DNA of 64,000 nucleotides from the NCBI RefSeq assembly GCF_000758305.1, contig NZ_CP009458.1, positions 4,901,437 to 4,965,436 of the forward strand, in the 5' to 3' direction. This stretch comes from Cedecea neteri (GTDB lineage Bacteria; Pseudomonadota; Gammaproteobacteria; Enterobacterales; Enterobacteriaceae). The position numbers and the translations under genes are program-made. This document shows positions 53,032-61,511 of this stretch, piece by piece (position 1 is the first letter of the stretch; every line of letters begins with the position of its first letter). The notes beneath the pieces were generated by a model, which did no database searches, was not told where the DNA came from, and saw nothing but the letters and a program-made list of their open reading frames with translations.

Positions 53032-53880
53032 ATGAACTGTTTACTGCGCATTCGAAGCCGTTACGCCATGCTTGCCCAGAGTGACCGCAAGCTGGCCGAC
53101 TTTTTGCTCGCTGAGCCCGAACGCGCACGCCATCTCAGTTCACAACAGCTGGCGGAAGAAGCCGGGGTCAGCCAGTCCAGCGTCGTCAAATTCGCGCAGA
53201 AACTGGGGTTCAAGGGCTTTCCTGCGATGAAACTGGCCATCAGTGAAGCGCTGGCGAGCGGCCAGAATCCTAACTCCGTCCCGGTTCACAACCAAATTTT
53301 AGGTGACGATCCGCTGAGGCTTGTTGGGGAAAAATTGATCAAAGAGAATATCGCGGCGATGCACGCCACGCTGGATATTAATGCGGAAGAGAAATTGCTG
53401 GCGAGCGTTTCGCTGCTGCGCAATGCGCGGCGCGTGCTGCTGGTTGGAATAGGCGCATCAGGCCTGGTAGCGAAGAATTTTTCGTGGAAGTTAATGAAGA
53501 TTGGTATTCACGCCGTCGCCGAGCAGGATATGCATGCCCTGCTGGCAACCGTGCAGGCGATGACGCCGGAAGACGTGCTGCTAGCCATTTCTTATTCGGG
53601 CGAGCGCCGTGAGATCAATCTGGCAGCCGATGAAGCGTTGAACGCCGGGGCGAAAATCCTCGCCATTACCGGTTTTACGCCCAACGCCCTACAGCAGCGC
53701 GCCAGTCTGTGCCTGTATACCATCGCGGAAGAACAGGCCACGCGCAGCGCCGCTATCTCCTCTACCAGCGCCCAAATGATGCTCACCGACCTGCTGTTTA
53801 TGGCCCTGGTGCAACAGGACCTGGAAAACGCGCCGGAGCGGATCCGCCAGAGCGAGGCGCTGGTGAAGAAGCTTGTTTAG
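53032..53880 (+). CDS. yfhH: YfhH, MurR/RpiR-family regulator
   Basis: 282 residues as in E. coli. An N-terminal RpiR-type helix-turn-helix (QQLAEEAGVSQSSVVKFAQK) is followed by a SIS domain that would bind a sugar phosphate. The ATG at 53032 has GGAGGTGA seven bases upstream. Targets unknown. The reading frame is complete, but the prophage begins right at its stop codon, and the next core gene in E. coli (yfhL) is not in the window. Confidence 0.93.
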   Translation: MNCLLRIRSRYAMLAQSDRKLADFLLAEPERARHLSSQQLAEEAGVSQSSVVKFAQKLGFKGFPAMKLAISEALASGQNPNSVPVHNQILGDDPLRLVGEKLIKENIAAMHATLDINAEEKLLASVSLLRNARRVLLVGIGASGLVAKNFSWKLMKIGIHAVAEQDMHALLATVQAMTPEDVLLAISYSGERREINLAADEALNAGAKILAITGFTPNALQQRASLCLYTIAEEQATRSAAISSTSAQMMLTDLLFMALVQQDLENAPERIRQSEALVKKLV

Positions 53881-54434
53881 GGTTTCGCATTTGCCGGAAA
53901 TTTTTTATACAGCGTAGAGACGCCGACATCATAAATAATTGCCACCTGCTGCCTTGTTTCTCCGGCCGCAATTAACCTCCCGGCCTGCGCCCATTGCTTT
54001 GCCGACAGTTTAGGCCGCCGCCCGCCAATTCGCCCTTCCGCTCTGGCCGCGGCCAGTCCAGCCCGGGTTCTTTCGACGATAAGCTCGCGCTCCATCTCGG
54101 CTAACGCGCCCATCACGTGAAAGAAAAATCGCCCCATTGGCGTAGAGGTATCAATGCTGTCCGTTAGGCTGCGGAAGTTAATCCCGCGCGAACGCAGTTC
54201 CTCAATAAGCGAAACAAGGTGGCGCATGCTGCGCCCCAGCCTGTCCAGCTTCCAGACGACCAACGTGTCGCCTTCGCTGAGCGTCCTGAGCACTTTTTTT
54301 AACCCTGGCCTGTCCGCCGTTTTACCGCTGATTTTATCCTCAAAAATCAGCTCACATCCTGCACACTCCAGCGCATTTTTCTGTAGCGCGGTGTTTTGGT
54401 CATTTGTTGACACCCTGACGTAGCCTACCAGCAT
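53877..54434 (-). CDS. Pin/Gin-family serine DNA invertase
   Basis: 185 residues from the ATG at 54434 (MLVGYVRVSTNDQNT), with GAGG nine bases upstream; an ATG at 54449 is also open. Catalytic Ser9 in YVRVST, resolvase core (VWKLDRLGRS, GRFFFHVMGALAEMERE), C-terminal helix-turn-helix ending VGVSTLYKKF. Close to Pin and Gin, which invert phage tail-fibre segments with the help of Fis. It lies 55 bases from the left crossover site. Its stop codon overlaps that of yfhH tail to tail. Confidence 0.93.
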   Translation of the reverse strand: MLVGYVRVSTNDQNTALQKNALECAGCELIFEDKISGKTADRPGLKKVLRTLSEGDTLVVWKLDRLGRSMRHLVSLIEELRSRGINFRSLTDSIDTSTPMGRFFFHVMGALAEMERELIVERTRAGLAAARAEGRIGGRRPKLSAKQWAQAGRLIAAGETRQQVAIIYDVGVSTLYKKFPANAKP

Positions 54435-54488
54435 GACGTTTTGCCTCATAAAAGGCTGGAAGCATGCCACGGCGCGGCAGGATGTGCA

Positions 54489-54514
54489 TTTTCTTAAAGG
54501 TTGGTTTGGGGGAT
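54489..54514 (+). other. Left DNA-inversion crossover site (dix/hix-like)
   Basis: Half sites around a central TT at 54501-54502: TTAAAGG-TT-GGTTTGGGGG. The right half is identical to that of the site at 56295-56320 read on the opposite strand, so the two are inverted. Compare the AAACCAAGGTTT core of hix and cix sites. Confidence 0.8.
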
Positions 54515-54979
54515 GGGAGTGCTCTACCAGTGGGTGTGCCTGTGCCGTGGGCATTGTCGGCAGCACCTATAGGATGGTTGAAATGTAATGGTGCGGCATT
54601 TTCAGCAGCTCAATATCCAAAGCTTGCACAGGTATACCCAGCGCTTGTGCTTCCTGATTTACGTGGGGAGTTTATTCGTGGTTGGGATGATGGGAGAGGG
54701 ATTGATACTGGTAGAGCCGTGTCGTCCACTCAACAGGCAACAAAAATTAACGGGCAGCTTTTTGGTAACGATGGAGCCGGAACAGGTAATGCATGGTACT
54801 GCGATCAAGATATTTCTCATGATTTTTGGGAGTCTGAAACAATTGAAACGATGAGCAGGAATGTTGCCTGGGGACGGTTAGCAATTGATCCAGATATTAG
54901 GGCGACGGCGCTATATCGTTATGCAGGATCTATTCGGCCGCGCAACGTGGCCTTTAATTACATAGTGAGGGCCGCATAA
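54503..54979 (+). CDS. Silent alternative tail-fibre tip (tail-collar domain), S'
   Basis: Open frame that has no start of its own: it begins inside the crossover site with GLGDGSA, the same words as at the splice point of the expressed fibre gene. Residues after it, WALSAAPIGWLKCNGAAFS and LPDLRGEFIRGWDDG, are a phage tail-collar receptor-binding domain, ending RPRNVAFNYIVRAA. After inversion it would be fused in frame to the constant half of S. AT-rich compared with the flanking genes. Coupled to U' by TAATG. Confidence 0.82.
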   Translation, partial: GLGDGSALPVGVPVPWALSAAPIGWLKCNGAAFSAAQYPKLAQVYPALVLPDLRGEFIRGWDDGRGIDTGRAVSSTQQATKINGQLFGNDGAGTGNAWYCDQDISHDFWESETIETMSRNVAWGRLAIDPDIRATALYRYAGSIRPRNVAFNYIVRAA

Positions 54980-55578
54980 TGTCGAAAGTTGAATTGAATC
55001 AAAAGCTGATCGCAACGGTTGCCGGTAATGTCACAGTATTTAACTATGATGGTGGGAGCCGCGAATACCTTTCTTCATCCATTGAATACCTCTGCGCGGG
55101 TGTCGGTATTCCTGCAAATTCGTGCATTGACGCGCCGGGAGAAAGTAAAAGCGGCTTTGCTATTTGCCGTACTACTGATCTTACATCATGGGAATATATA
55201 TCCGACCATAGAGGTCGAACCGTTTATAACACAGAGACAATGCAACAAGTTCAAGTGACGACACTGGGGGATTGTCCCGAGTGTATGACCTTCACAGCCC
55301 CTACATCACCGTATGATAAATGGGACGGCGAAAAATGGGTAACCGATGTCGTTGCGAAGAAAGCAGGTGATATTTCTGATGCGGAACTAAAACGGCAAAC
55401 ATTGCTCAGTGATGCAAACAATGTCACAGCCGATTGGCGAACTGAGCTTGCCCTCGGTATTATCAGCGATTCTGATAAAGAAAAACTTATTGCCTGGATG
55501 GACTATATCAAAGCGGTGAAAGCGACAGACACCTCCACCGCCCCTGATGTTAGCTGGCCGGATAAACCGGCGGCGTAG
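54979..55578 (+). CDS. Alternative tail-fibre assembly protein, U'
   Basis: 199 residues, tail-fibre assembly chaperone family (Mu gpU-like), C-terminal part ISDAELKRQTLLSDA and DTSTAPDVSWPDKP typical. Would be expressed with S' after inversion; in the present orientation it has no evident promoter. Converges with U, overlapping by 29 bases. Confidence 0.82.
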   Translation: MSKVELNQKLIATVAGNVTVFNYDGGSREYLSSSIEYLCAGVGIPANSCIDAPGESKSGFAICRTTDLTSWEYISDHRGRTVYNTETMQQVQVTTLGDCPECMTFTAPTSPYDKWDGEKWVTDVVAKKAGDISDAELKRQTLLSDANNVTADWRTELALGIISDSDKEKLIAWMDYIKAVKATDTSTAPDVSWPDKPAA

Positions 55579-55990
55579 GCCATTCAATATCTGGTGCGCT
55601 GGAAGTATCAATGGCTTCCAGTGCATCCAGGTAGTCTAACCATATATTGTACTGCAACAACCCATCATTATTTAAACGTCCAACAGCGGCTTTTCCTTGC
55701 CATTGCTTATTATTGATAAAATCATTGGCATAATTAATTTTGGATTTTTTCTCATTTTCCATCATGCTGACTACCTGCTCTTTGGTCGGCAATGGGATAT
55801 CCTCCCATGCAGGCAATCCATCAACTCCAGTGACTCTGTGCTTACCAACTGGAGGCGTTGATGTATAAGTTTCGAAAACCTCCATAGAGACCTCTACACC
55901 ATCGGAAGGCCAGGTACCCGTTAATTCATATAATTCACGGAGAGAGAAAGGATAAAATGCATTTTGTGATTTACTGTATATATATTTCAT
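55550..55990 (-). CDS. Tail-fibre assembly protein, U (expressed orientation)
   Basis: 146 residues from the ATG at 55990 (MKYIYSKSQNAFYPFSLREL), starting just after the S stop. C-terminal DTSSAPDIEWPTPP resembles U' while the N-terminal parts differ, as expected for chaperones matched to different fibre tips. Confidence 0.83.
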   Translation of the reverse strand: MKYIYSKSQNAFYPFSLRELYELTGTWPSDGVEVSMEVFETYTSTPPVGKHRVTGVDGLPAWEDIPLPTKEQVVSMMENEKKSKINYANDFINNKQWQGKAAVGRLNNDGLLQYNIWLDYLDALEAIDTSSAPDIEWPTPPVYPAS

Positions 55991-55991
55991 T

Positions 55992-56651
55992 TTAGCACCC
56001 CAGAGCAATCCAGAAGCATCCCCAACCATCAACAGTATTAATCGTTGCAAAGCTGTTGGTTACTAACAGTGTAACTTTATTTCGGTCCATCCCTGCGCTT
56101 GTTTTTACTACAATCGCTGGGCCAGCTGTCGTATTTAGAAATCCATGATTACCTGATATACAAAAGAAAGAAGTTGGAAATGGAATAGGGAAAGTTACAC
56201 TGACTACACCATTAGCAACTACATTGTATCCCCACTGTAAAATAAGCCCGGAAGAAAGCTTCTGCCATCCATTGGTAGACAAACTCGCAGACCCATCCCC
56301 CAAACCAAGGTTTGAGAGAGCCGAAGAAATCGCGGCGGCACCATCGGCCTTAATATCCGCAAACGGATTCTGGCGGCTGAGATATTGCTTCCCGAAGCCG
56401 GTGGTTAACTTCGCGAGGAAAGCGGCGATATCACCGTCGTCCAGCACATCCTGCCCGCTTTTATCGCTGACGAACTGGGCCAGCGCGGCGGCAATAAATG
56501 ACGTCTGGCGCAGCGCTTTGTTCACCTGAGCGCTGCTGGCTTTACCGCCGGCAAAGCCGCTTAACAGCGCGGGCAAATTTTCCCATTCATTTTGCGGCGT
56601 GACGTTGGCGTCAGGCCGGGTTGCAAAAGGTTTAAACTGATTTGTAGCCAT
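55992..56651 (-). CDS. Tail-fibre protein, S (constant N-terminus plus current tip)
   Basis: 219 residues from the ATG at 56651, which overlaps the DUF2612 stop (TAATG). The constant part is about 1-115 (MATNQFKPFATRPDANVTPQ); the crossover lies at NLGLGDGSA; the variable tip starts SLSTNGWQKLSSGLILQWG, a gp53-like fibre C-terminal domain. The tip half is more AT-rich than the constant half. Confidence 0.87.
   Translation of the reverse strand: MATNQFKPFATRPDANVTPQNEWENLPALLSGFAGGKASSAQVNKALRQTSFIAAALAQFVSDKSGQDVLDDGDIAAFLAKLTTGFGKQYLSRQNPFADIKADGAAAISSALSNLGLGDGSASLSTNGWQKLSSGLILQWGYNVVANGVVSVTFPIPFPTSFFCISGNHGFLNTTAGPAIVVKTSAGMDRNKVTLLVTNSFATINTVDGWGCFWIALGC
56295..56320 (-). other. Right DNA-inversion crossover site (dix/hix-like)
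   Basis: CAAACC-AA-GGTTTG palindrome with central AA at 56307-56308, inside the S gene. Shares ATCCCCCAAACCAA with the left site in inverted orientation. Recombination between the two would flip about 1.8 kb. Confidence 0.87.
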
Positions 56652-57331
56652 TAGAGTTTCCTCTCCCATGCGCCGTCGTCAAAACCGGCGATATAGTGAT
56701 TGTTGATATCAAAGCCAAAGAATTTGCCGCCCTGCGACGGCGCTTCCACTGACGGGGTCTGAATGTCTCCCGCCCAGACGCCCGCCGCTTTCACCGTCAG
56801 GTATCCCTGTTTGATGGCCGCGAGAAGCTCGAGGGACACGTCAGCAATGTCCGTTTCTGGCAGAACCCAGACAGAAATGGTCATGTCCTGGTTGTCGACG
56901 ATTTGCATTCGCAGCCCTGCCCCTGCCGTGGCGGCGTCCAGAATCGCGGGCAGCGTGTCGTTCTGCCCGTCCCAGTTGTTCATCGCGATTTTTGCCTTGA
57001 GGATGATGCGGTAGGTTTCATCGCTCAGTGAGGTGTAGCCTGCATCGGGATCGTAAGGTCCCTGCCACACGCCCTGGTCGTAGCCCAGGGCATCGGTGTC
57101 CCAGCTAAAATAGACGCCGGAAATCGGCTGGCTAACGACGCGGCTTCGCCCAATCCACAACCCCAGCGCATCAAGCTGCACCCCAACCGCAGCGTCGATA
57201 TCAAATGCGTTGATCAGGCTTTCGGTGGTCGTTGCGGTTTCAGTAAAAGGGCGGGTACTCAGATCAACATGGGCAAAAAACAGGGGCTTGCTGGCGTGGT
57301 AGCTGGTGATGCGCCCGGTATATTTACTCAT
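56651..57331 (-). CDS. Phage DUF2612 baseplate-associated protein
   Basis: 226 residues. DUF2612 proteins stand between baseplate J and the fibre genes in phages with Mu/SfV- or Pam3-like tails and may join fibre to baseplate. ATGA overlap with baseplate J upstream. Confidence 0.8.
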   Translation of the reverse strand: MSKYTGRITSYHASKPLFFAHVDLSTRPFTETATTTESLINAFDIDAAVGVQLDALGLWIGRSRVVSQPISGVYFSWDTDALGYDQGVWQGPYDPDAGYTSLSDETYRIILKAKIAMNNWDGQNDTLPAILDAATAGAGLRMQIVDNQDMTISVWVLPETDIADVSLELLAAIKQGYLTVKAAGVWAGDIQTPSVEAPSQGGKFFGFDINNHYIAGFDDGAWERKL

Positions 57332-58527
57332 GAGCTCACCGTGATATTGATGTTGTCCACGCTGCAGGAGGCGGCCTCGTTGTAACCGATATTGACGTTA
57401 GCCGCCGCGACCGCAGAGGTGGATTTGCCGATTAGCAAGTCGGTGATGTCGTAATACCGCGCTTTCCCGCCGCTGACCACGCCGAGGTTGGCCGGGGAGT
57501 AAATGCGGCTCAGCAGCACGCTATCGCCAATGCCCAGGCCGTTGATATAGTCGGCAATCGCCTGCTTCATCTGCTCGCCGATTTGCGACGTATAGCCGGT
57601 GAACACTTTCAGCACGATGTCGACGTAAATCGGTACATTGGCGGACCGTGAGAAAGCAATACTGTGGGGATTGCCGTAGAGATCGGGCACCACAATGGAC
57701 GTTGCGCCAAAGGTTGCCACGCCCTGGCCTTTTTTGCCCCTGATCGTCTGGGCAATGTCCGTCACATCCCCGCCGTCCACAATCGCAGCGATGGAATGCG
57801 GAGGCAGGCCATTGGCGTTGACGGCGCCGGTATCATTTTCGTAGAGCTTGTGGCGGGTTACGCCTGCGATGTTGGCAATCGCCCCCTCGACCGCCTCAAA
57901 CGGCGTGAGCGCAGGCAAAGCAACGCTCTGCGACTGCCGGATGCGTAATTCAGCATCGCTTTCCGCCGCCACGCCCGGCGTAGCAGCCTGAGGGTTTGTG
58001 ACCGCAGCCCAGCCGCGCGTTGGGGTGCCCATAATGGTAATAGATCCCGCAGGTGCCGCCATTACGCCGCTGCTGGCACAGGTTGCGGTGGCGATGACTG
58101 AGCCATCAACGCCTATCGACACCACCTCAGGCAAAAACCACGTCACCCCGCTGCCATCTCTCACAGAACCACGGGTTATGGTCGTGCCAGGAATGCCAGT
58201 GAGCAGCAGATCAACCGTCGAGAAGGTCGCCGCCCGCCTGACAATGCCATTGATCTTAACGTTGCTCGATAACGCCCGTCCCATCGCCGTCGCAGGGGAA
58301 AAGCTGTTGTAGGCAGCAATCGCCGCGTTGTTGGCGTCGTGAATGGCCAGCGCCATCAGCGAGATGAGCTGTCCGTCTTTGCTGTCCGGCTCCAGATACG
58401 CATCGGTGCCGTAGATTTGCCTGAACGCATCCATCAAAGTCCCTAACAGGCTTTGATAATCAGGCGCGGTTATCCCCTGGGCCGTTACCGTTGCCGATAA
58501 CCCCAGCGTTTCAGAATTGAGGGCCAT
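57328..58527 (-). CDS. Baseplate J-like wedge protein
   Basis: 399 residues with the Baseplate_J signature (TPFEAVEGAIANIAGV and the ALPALTPFE region). Core wedge protein of contractile tails, equivalent to Mu gp47. Begins directly after the stop of the gp25-like gene. Confidence 0.88.
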   Translation of the reverse strand: MALNSETLGLSATVTAQGITAPDYQSLLGTLMDAFRQIYGTDAYLEPDSKDGQLISLMALAIHDANNAAIAAYNSFSPATAMGRALSSNVKINGIVRRAATFSTVDLLLTGIPGTTITRGSVRDGSGVTWFLPEVVSIGVDGSVIATATCASSGVMAAPAGSITIMGTPTRGWAAVTNPQAATPGVAAESDAELRIRQSQSVALPALTPFEAVEGAIANIAGVTRHKLYENDTGAVNANGLPPHSIAAIVDGGDVTDIAQTIRGKKGQGVATFGATSIVVPDLYGNPHSIAFSRSANVPIYVDIVLKVFTGYTSQIGEQMKQAIADYINGLGIGDSVLLSRIYSPANLGVVSGGKARYYDITDLLIGKSTSAVAAANVNIGYNEAASCSVDNINITVSS

Positions 58528-58878
58528 TTATGCCTCGCTGTTTAAAGTGGTGGGACCGTAAACGGTGTCGATGGTGGCGTTAAAGGTGACGGTACGTTTT
58601 TCAGTACGCGCGGCGGTGACCTCCAGCACGGACTTAACGCCCATGGTCTGGCTGACGCGGTCAATCAGCATTAATACCCAGGTGTCGTCCTGCTGTTTGC
58701 CAAGCACGGACTGGCGGTAAGGCGTGCCGGTCCGGTTATCCAGAAACCACTCGCCCTGCCACAGCTTGAGCCGGGTGCTCACCGCCTGAGCCACGCATTC
58801 CGGCGAGTTTTCCAGGAAGGTGTTTTCTCCCTGGCCAAAGGTGTAATCCCCGTCGCTGCTTTCTCTGCGGTATTTCAT
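58528..58878 (-). CDS. Gp46/gp25-like baseplate wedge protein
   Basis: 116 residues; NSPECVAQAVSTRLKLWQGEWFLD and GTPYRQSVLG fit the small wedge proteins that precede baseplate J. ATGA overlap with the spike gene. Confidence 0.75.
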   Translation of the reverse strand: MKYRRESSDGDYTFGQGENTFLENSPECVAQAVSTRLKLWQGEWFLDNRTGTPYRQSVLGKQQDDTWVLMLIDRVSQTMGVKSVLEVTAARTEKRTVTFNATIDTVYGPTTLNSEA

Positions 58879-59558
58879 ACCGGACCTCCCGTGTTTGCAC
58901 CGCCGGACTGCACGCCGCCGTGGCGGTGCTTCGTCAGGCTTATCCCACTGGCCGAGACATCCCCGCTCACGGTCACGCTGCCTTTGATATTGACCTCCCC
59001 GGTCAGGTCAATGCTGGCCGCTGTCGCGGTAAGTTTTCCCGGCGTAGCGAGCGTGATGCTGTGGCTGTTGGGATCCAGCTCAACAAAGGCTTTGCCGTCT
59101 TCGCTGCGTAGCTGAACCGCCGTGGGGCTGATGCCGCTGATTTTTTTCGCCTGTGACTGAGGGCCGGGCAGCACGAAAGCGTCAGACAACGAGTGCTGCC
59201 GGGCATCAACCGGCTCCTGAATGCCTCCGCTTTGCCACCAAAAATCGATGGCGCGATCGGCGAATATAACCAGGCATTCATCTCCCGCTTTAAGCGGAAA
59301 CGTCAGCGAGCAGCCTCCGCCATGCGGGAAAATAACTGGCACATCCACCAGCAGCGGGTAGGCGACTGAAGCGACTGTTCCATCGCGGCCCATTTTTGCC
59401 CCACGGATAGCGGGGGCTACTTCACAGGTAACAGATTGCGGATCAAAAGACTGAATAATGCCGGGTAATGCGACCCGAAGATCGTTGCTTAATGCGGCCC
59501 GGCTGGCCGCAAGCGTATCGGCCAGCTCACCGCTGAGAGCCGAAGTCGTCAGAGCCAT
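58875..59558 (-). CDS. Gp138-type membrane-puncturing tail spike
   Basis: 227 residues. N-terminal OB-like Gp138 domain (VFPHGGGCSLTFPLKAGDECL) and a C-terminal run of short beta-helix repeats (KLTATAASIDLTGEVNIKGS) ending in HRHGGVQ with a histidine pattern that may bind metal at the tip. Follows a terminator, so it may have its own promoter. Confidence 0.83.
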   Translation of the reverse strand: MALTTSALSGELADTLAASRAALSNDLRVALPGIIQSFDPQSVTCEVAPAIRGAKMGRDGTVASVAYPLLVDVPVIFPHGGGCSLTFPLKAGDECLVIFADRAIDFWWQSGGIQEPVDARQHSLSDAFVLPGPQSQAKKISGISPTAVQLRSEDGKAFVELDPNSHSITLATPGKLTATAASIDLTGEVNIKGSVTVSGDVSASGISLTKHRHGGVQSGGANTGGPV

Positions 59559-59572
59559 GATTCCTCCAGGGA

Positions 59573-59596
59573 TAAAAAAACCCGCAAAGGCGGGTC
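59573..59596 (-). terminator. Rho-independent terminator inside the tail operon
   Basis: ACCCGCC-TTT-GCGGGT followed by TTTTTTT on the minus strand. It separates the hub and small gene from the spike-baseplate-fibre genes. Confidence 0.88.
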
Positions 59597-59602
59597 TGGC
59601 TT

Positions 59603-59686
59603 TTATTTATTAGAGGCGGAATGTTTTTTCCACGCCTCTCCCACATCCTCAACGTACTGGCCTGCCGGGAAGCACATCATGGTCAT
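59603..59686 (-). CDS. 27-residue phage mini-protein
   Basis: MTMMCFPAGQYVEDVGEAWK plus KHSASNK. The ATG overlaps the hub stop by 4 bases (ATGA), like the other tail genes, and the stop lies seven bases before the terminator. Amphipathic with no known domain. Reality inferred from coupling and position. Confidence 0.55.
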   Translation of the reverse strand: MTMMCFPAGQYVEDVGEAWKKHSASNK

Positions 59687-60603
59687 ATACCATTGATCCC
59701 CCGGGTATCCCCGTTGTAGGTAATGCCATAAATATCGTACACGCCGTCCGGCGAGGGCCGGATATAGTCATCCTCAGCAGTCAACGCAGGCTTATAGAGC
59801 GTGTTTTGATCTAACTTCAGCTGGCCGTGGAGCAGGATTGTGGGGTTAATCAGGCATTTCAGGGTTACACCCGCATCCGTTGACGTTTGCGGCCGCCCAA
59901 TCAGTCCACTCTGGCTATTAAGACTCACGGGCGGGTGCGCTTTTTCAGCTGCGTTGAAATAGTCCAGCCGGTCATTCGACAGCTTCCAGGTGGCCTTGCA
60001 CAGCTTACCGATTTGATCGAGATAGCTGCTGACTTTGCCGTGGAAGGTATACCCTCTGGGAAACTTCGTTTCAGGAAAAGGCGGCAACCTGCCGGGCAGA
60101 ACGCCAAAAGGTTTCAGCGCGCCAGCCGCAAACTGGTACATGTCATATACCGTGTAGCCTTTAGCAAGCGTGGCGCTAAGCACTGCGGACATCAGCGCCT
60201 CATGGCCATCAATGGCCTGAATTAAAATCCAGTCGTCAGGAGTATCCTCTCGCCCCGTCATCCAGATGCGAATGTCGCCGCTGAAGATCACCCCAAAGTT
60301 CATGCCGTCTCGCGGCCCCCACTCGACAGGTTCGACAACCCGAATTTTTCCCACTTCGCTGCTGCTTACCACCGGTTCTAATCCGTTGTAGCCCGCAATC
60401 AGCCGGATTTTGCTGTACTCCTTCTGGGCAATACGATTCACGTTGTCCGGCGCGAGATTATAGATTTTCACCTCGGCCGTTTTGGGTGAGCTGCCGGCAT
60501 GCCAGTCGATTTTAAACGTCACCTTAAAACCAGAGAGCGCAATGCCACTACCGTCTTCCTTCAGAAGCTGGAGCTCAAAGTGGCGAGACCAGTTTTGACT
60601 CAT
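59683..60603 (-). CDS. Phage baseplate hub protein (Pam3-like)
   Basis: 306 residues, late-control/gp27-like hub layout expected from its place between plug and spike. I recognise it from context and from the start SRHFELQLLKEDGSGIALSG; no catalytic motif. Confidence 0.68.
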   Translation of the reverse strand: MSQNWSRHFELQLLKEDGSGIALSGFKVTFKIDWHAGSSPKTAEVKIYNLAPDNVNRIAQKEYSKIRLIAGYNGLEPVVSSSEVGKIRVVEPVEWGPRDGMNFGVIFSGDIRIWMTGREDTPDDWILIQAIDGHEALMSAVLSATLAKGYTVYDMYQFAAGALKPFGVLPGRLPPFPETKFPRGYTFHGKVSSYLDQIGKLCKATWKLSNDRLDYFNAAEKAHPPVSLNSQSGLIGRPQTSTDAGVTLKCLINPTILLHGQLKLDQNTLYKPALTAEDDYIRPSPDGVYDIYGITYNGDTRGINGI

Positions 60604-60613
60604 CTCCTCCCCC

Positions 60614-60922
60614 TTAATCTGCCGTCACGAAGTAAAGATGGCTGCCGCGCCCGAGATCGGTTTTGCTCGGGTAATCCTGAGCCTCATTATCACAGCCGAT
60701 CCATAGGCCTCCGCCAAACCCAAGCCAGGTATATGGCGCCAATAAATCAGCACCAGCCACCAGCGGGATCCCGCTCACGATGGGCTGGTTGTCCGCATCG
60801 AGAATATCCAGAACCCAGCCTGCAGCATCCCGGTAAAGCAGCCGCATGCGCAGGGTCTGCCCGGCAAGTTGGATCGTAAATACCTGGTTATCCGCGCTGA
60901 GGGGAATTTCTGCAATTGACAT
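60614..60922 (-). CDS. Phage baseplate plug protein (Pam3 gp18-like)
   Basis: 102 residues, beta-rich; FTIQLAGQTLRMRLLYRD and WLGFGGGLWIG fit the small plug protein of simple contractile tails. GAGGAGAG lies just upstream of its ATG. Overlaps the end of the Dit-like gene by 35 bases in the present sequence. Confidence 0.75.
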   Translation of the reverse strand: MSIAEIPLSADNQVFTIQLAGQTLRMRLLYRDAAGWVLDILDADNQPIVSGIPLVAGADLLAPYTWLGFGGGLWIGCDNEAQDYPSKTDLGRGSHLYFVTAD

Positions 60923-61511
60923 GGTCTCTCCTCATTTTTTTTTCAGGCTGAAGCGGCGTAATTTTGCCCGCCCCCATGGGAGTGGTAACCACTTTTTCGC
61001 CCTTATCGCCGACCGAAGCTGTAGTTACCCCTTCATCCATCGCCGTTTTAGGCGCTGCCGGGCGCGCTTCCGTGGCCGTCATTAATACTTCAGCCAGCAC
61101 CAGCTTGCAGCCAAGAATGTTTTCCGATTTGACGCCGGTCGTCACATTCAACGTTTTGATCAGCATATTGTCGTAGGAACGACGGCGGGTGATGACCCTA
61201 AAGGGCTCTGCTTTTGTCTGTAGATCAAGCAACTGCTGGTAAATTTGTGCCGGGCTGGGGCCCGCGCTTAGCCAGGAGCCGAGCGCGGTCGTATTGGCAA
61301 AGTCAACCAGTGAACCGCCTGCCTTAAAGAGGCAATCAATCGTTACCTCGCCGGGCTCGGCCCAGGCATGGTCGCTGATGTTTGGGCCAAACTCGACGGG
61401 ATGAGAGGCGATTTTCAGCGTGTCCGAATGGAGTTCGCTAATCACCACATCCGGCACCAGAAAACCCGAGAAGCTCGTGCGCGGCTGAAAGTAAGCACCA
61501 AAAATATCCAT
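60888..61511 (-). CDS. Dit-like phage baseplate protein
   Basis: 207 residues as read; SDHAWAEPGEVTIDCLFKAG and RRRSYDNMLIKTLNV fit Dit-like baseplate proteins that join tube to hub. A run of nine A residues near 60935-60943 carries the frame past a TGA that would stop it after QPEKK if one A fewer were present. The true end may therefore be near 60932, just before the plug ribosome site. TAATG overlap with the tape measure. Confidence 0.72.
   Translation of the reverse strand: MDIFGAYFQPRTSFSGFLVPDVVISELHSDTLKIASHPVEFGPNISDHAWAEPGEVTIDCLFKAGGSLVDFANTTALGSWLSAGPSPAQIYQQLLDLQTKAEPFRVITRRRSYDNMLIKTLNVTTGVKSENILGCKLVLAEVLMTATEARPAAPKTAMDEGVTTASVGDKGEKVVTTPMGAGKITPLQPEKKMRRDHVNCRNSPQRG

Noticed and set aside
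54464..54979. Free-standing tail-collar protein gene
   Set aside because: No ribosome site or promoter; its first codons are flank of the crossover site, and it makes sense only as a silent tip of the fibre gene.
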